A stretch of DNA of 64,000 nt from Hemerocallis citrina (lineage: Eukaryota; Streptophyta; Magnoliopsida; Asparagales; Asphodelaceae), in contig CM030364.1 of the NCBI GenBank assembly GCA_017893485.1, forward strand, positions 204,348,827 through 204,412,826. The letters are read 5' to 3'. The position numbers were made by a program, and so were the translations under genes. Positions 63,417 through 64,000 of the stretch are shown here, piece after piece. The notes below the pieces were generated by a model. The model saw nothing but the letters and a program-made list of their open reading frames with translations, was not told the origin of the DNA and did not search any database. Position 1 is the first letter of the stretch. The number at the start of each line of letters is the position of its first letter.

Positions 63417-63899
63417 GCATCACATAACTTATCTTTCTTAAAAGACAATTTAGCAATATTTTTCATATTTACATGGCCAAATCTCTTATGCCAAAGCCAA
63501 GAATCATTGTTACAAGCTACTAAGCAAAAACCATTAGAAAATTCATTTGTTTTTAAGCATAACTCATAAATGTTGTTTTTCCTAAAACCTTGAAAAAGAA
63601 CAATTTGCATTGATGAATCATATATTAAACATGCATCTTTTTCAAAAATAATTTTATATCCTTTATCACAAAGTTGGCTAATACTTAACAGATTTTGTTT
63701 TAATCCACTAACTAAAAATACTTCTTCTATAGTAGGGGTAGTGTTCTTACCGACCATGCCTATTCCAATAACCTTCCCTTTATTGTTGTCACCGAATGTG
63801 ACTGTTCCTCCATCTATCTCTTGTATGGAAGAAAGAAGATTAGCATGACCAGTCATATGCTTGGAGCATCCGCTGTCAAGTATCCAACGTTCTCTTTTA
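63368..63899 (-). pseudogene. Sirevirus-like protease and integrase zinc-binding region
   Basis: Codons 63857-63899 read VPKRERWILDSGCSKH, with the protease active site DSG. The frame continues to GGTVTFGDNNKGKVIGIG, LKQNLLSISQLCDKGY and the integrase zinc finger HKRFGHVN, LCDACQLGKQ. A stop lies just upstream of 63899 and gag lies beyond the window. Confidence 0.8.
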
Positions 63900-64000
63900 G
63901 GTACCTATAAAATAAGCATTTTGAATATGGTACCCTTTTCATTGGGTCCGATAGGGATTAGTTTTTGGGAAACCAAACCCAAAGTGAGTTTGATTTACCA
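63900..64000 (-). other. Sirevirus-like gag end / gag-pol junction, degraded
   Basis: Minus strand codons near the window edge (GFGFPKTNPYRTQ) match the usual stretch before the protease, with stops. Continues outside. Confidence 0.4.

Larger units (their letters stand above)
57478..64000 (-). mobile_element. Sirevirus-like Ty1/copia retrotransposon (5' part outside window)
   Basis: Minus strand. The 3' LTR (57478-58865), several polypurine-like motifs, an extra ORF after RNase H, and pol from RNase H back to protease are present; gag and the 5' LTR lie right of the window. The repeated CAAAGGGGGAGA-type tracts before the LTR and the extra env-position ORF are Sirevirus marks. Pol has frameshifts and a changed RT active site. 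It is inserted into the right end of the Mutator-like element. Confidence 0.85.

Overview
This is plant nuclear DNA from a eudicot; the species cannot be read from the window. The evidence is one intron-rich host gene, a 15-exon NADP-dependent isocitrate dehydrogenase (21118-26270, minus strand), in a sea of plant-type transposons: Athila and Tat lineages of Ty3/gypsy, a short-LTR Ty1/copia element, a Sirevirus-like copia element, L1-type LINEs, Helitron-like termini, MITEs, a large retrotransposon derivative (LARD) with 3.3-kb LTRs, and a Mutator-like element carrying a FAR1-like transposase and a plant mobile domain gene. No tRNA, rRNA or CRISPR locus was found.

Left part (1-19.4 kb) is a nest. 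A Helitron-like element (minus strand, 5' end at 19254) was hit by a copia element (14705-19240; perfect TTAGA target duplication, 140-bp LTRs) and by a Tat gypsy element (6101-14555). The Tat element was hit by an Athila element (1-6100) inside its antisense 3' ORF. The Tat copy is nearly open and carries two tandem arrays in its 3' non-coding region. The middle (19.4-37.6 kb) holds the dehydrogenase gene, MITEs and Helitron-like pieces, a solo LTR with perfect AAAAG duplication lodged in the 3' end of a minus-strand LINE, and a second decayed LINE in head-to-head orientation.

Right part (37.6-57.5 kb) looks like one composite Mutator-like element. A plant mobile domain pseudogene (plus) and a FAR1-like transposase pseudogene (minus) face each other, and the sequence just upstream of both is the same, in inverted orientation. 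Its left subterminal region has three ~210-bp palindromic modules; its interior holds many hairpins with AACCTAGGCCGTTGT arms and a 125-bp tandem array. A 9.5-kb LARD (42597-52114) is inserted between the two genes, and a Sirevirus-like element (57478 to beyond 64000) cuts the right end.

The least explained signal is a palindrome, CAGTCGACTG, that recurs mostly in pairs 18-22 bp apart, in two unrelated retroelements (Athila and the Sirevirus-like element), in LTRs and in poorly conserved linker codons. The second is the double system of palindromic modules and hairpins in the Mutator-like element.
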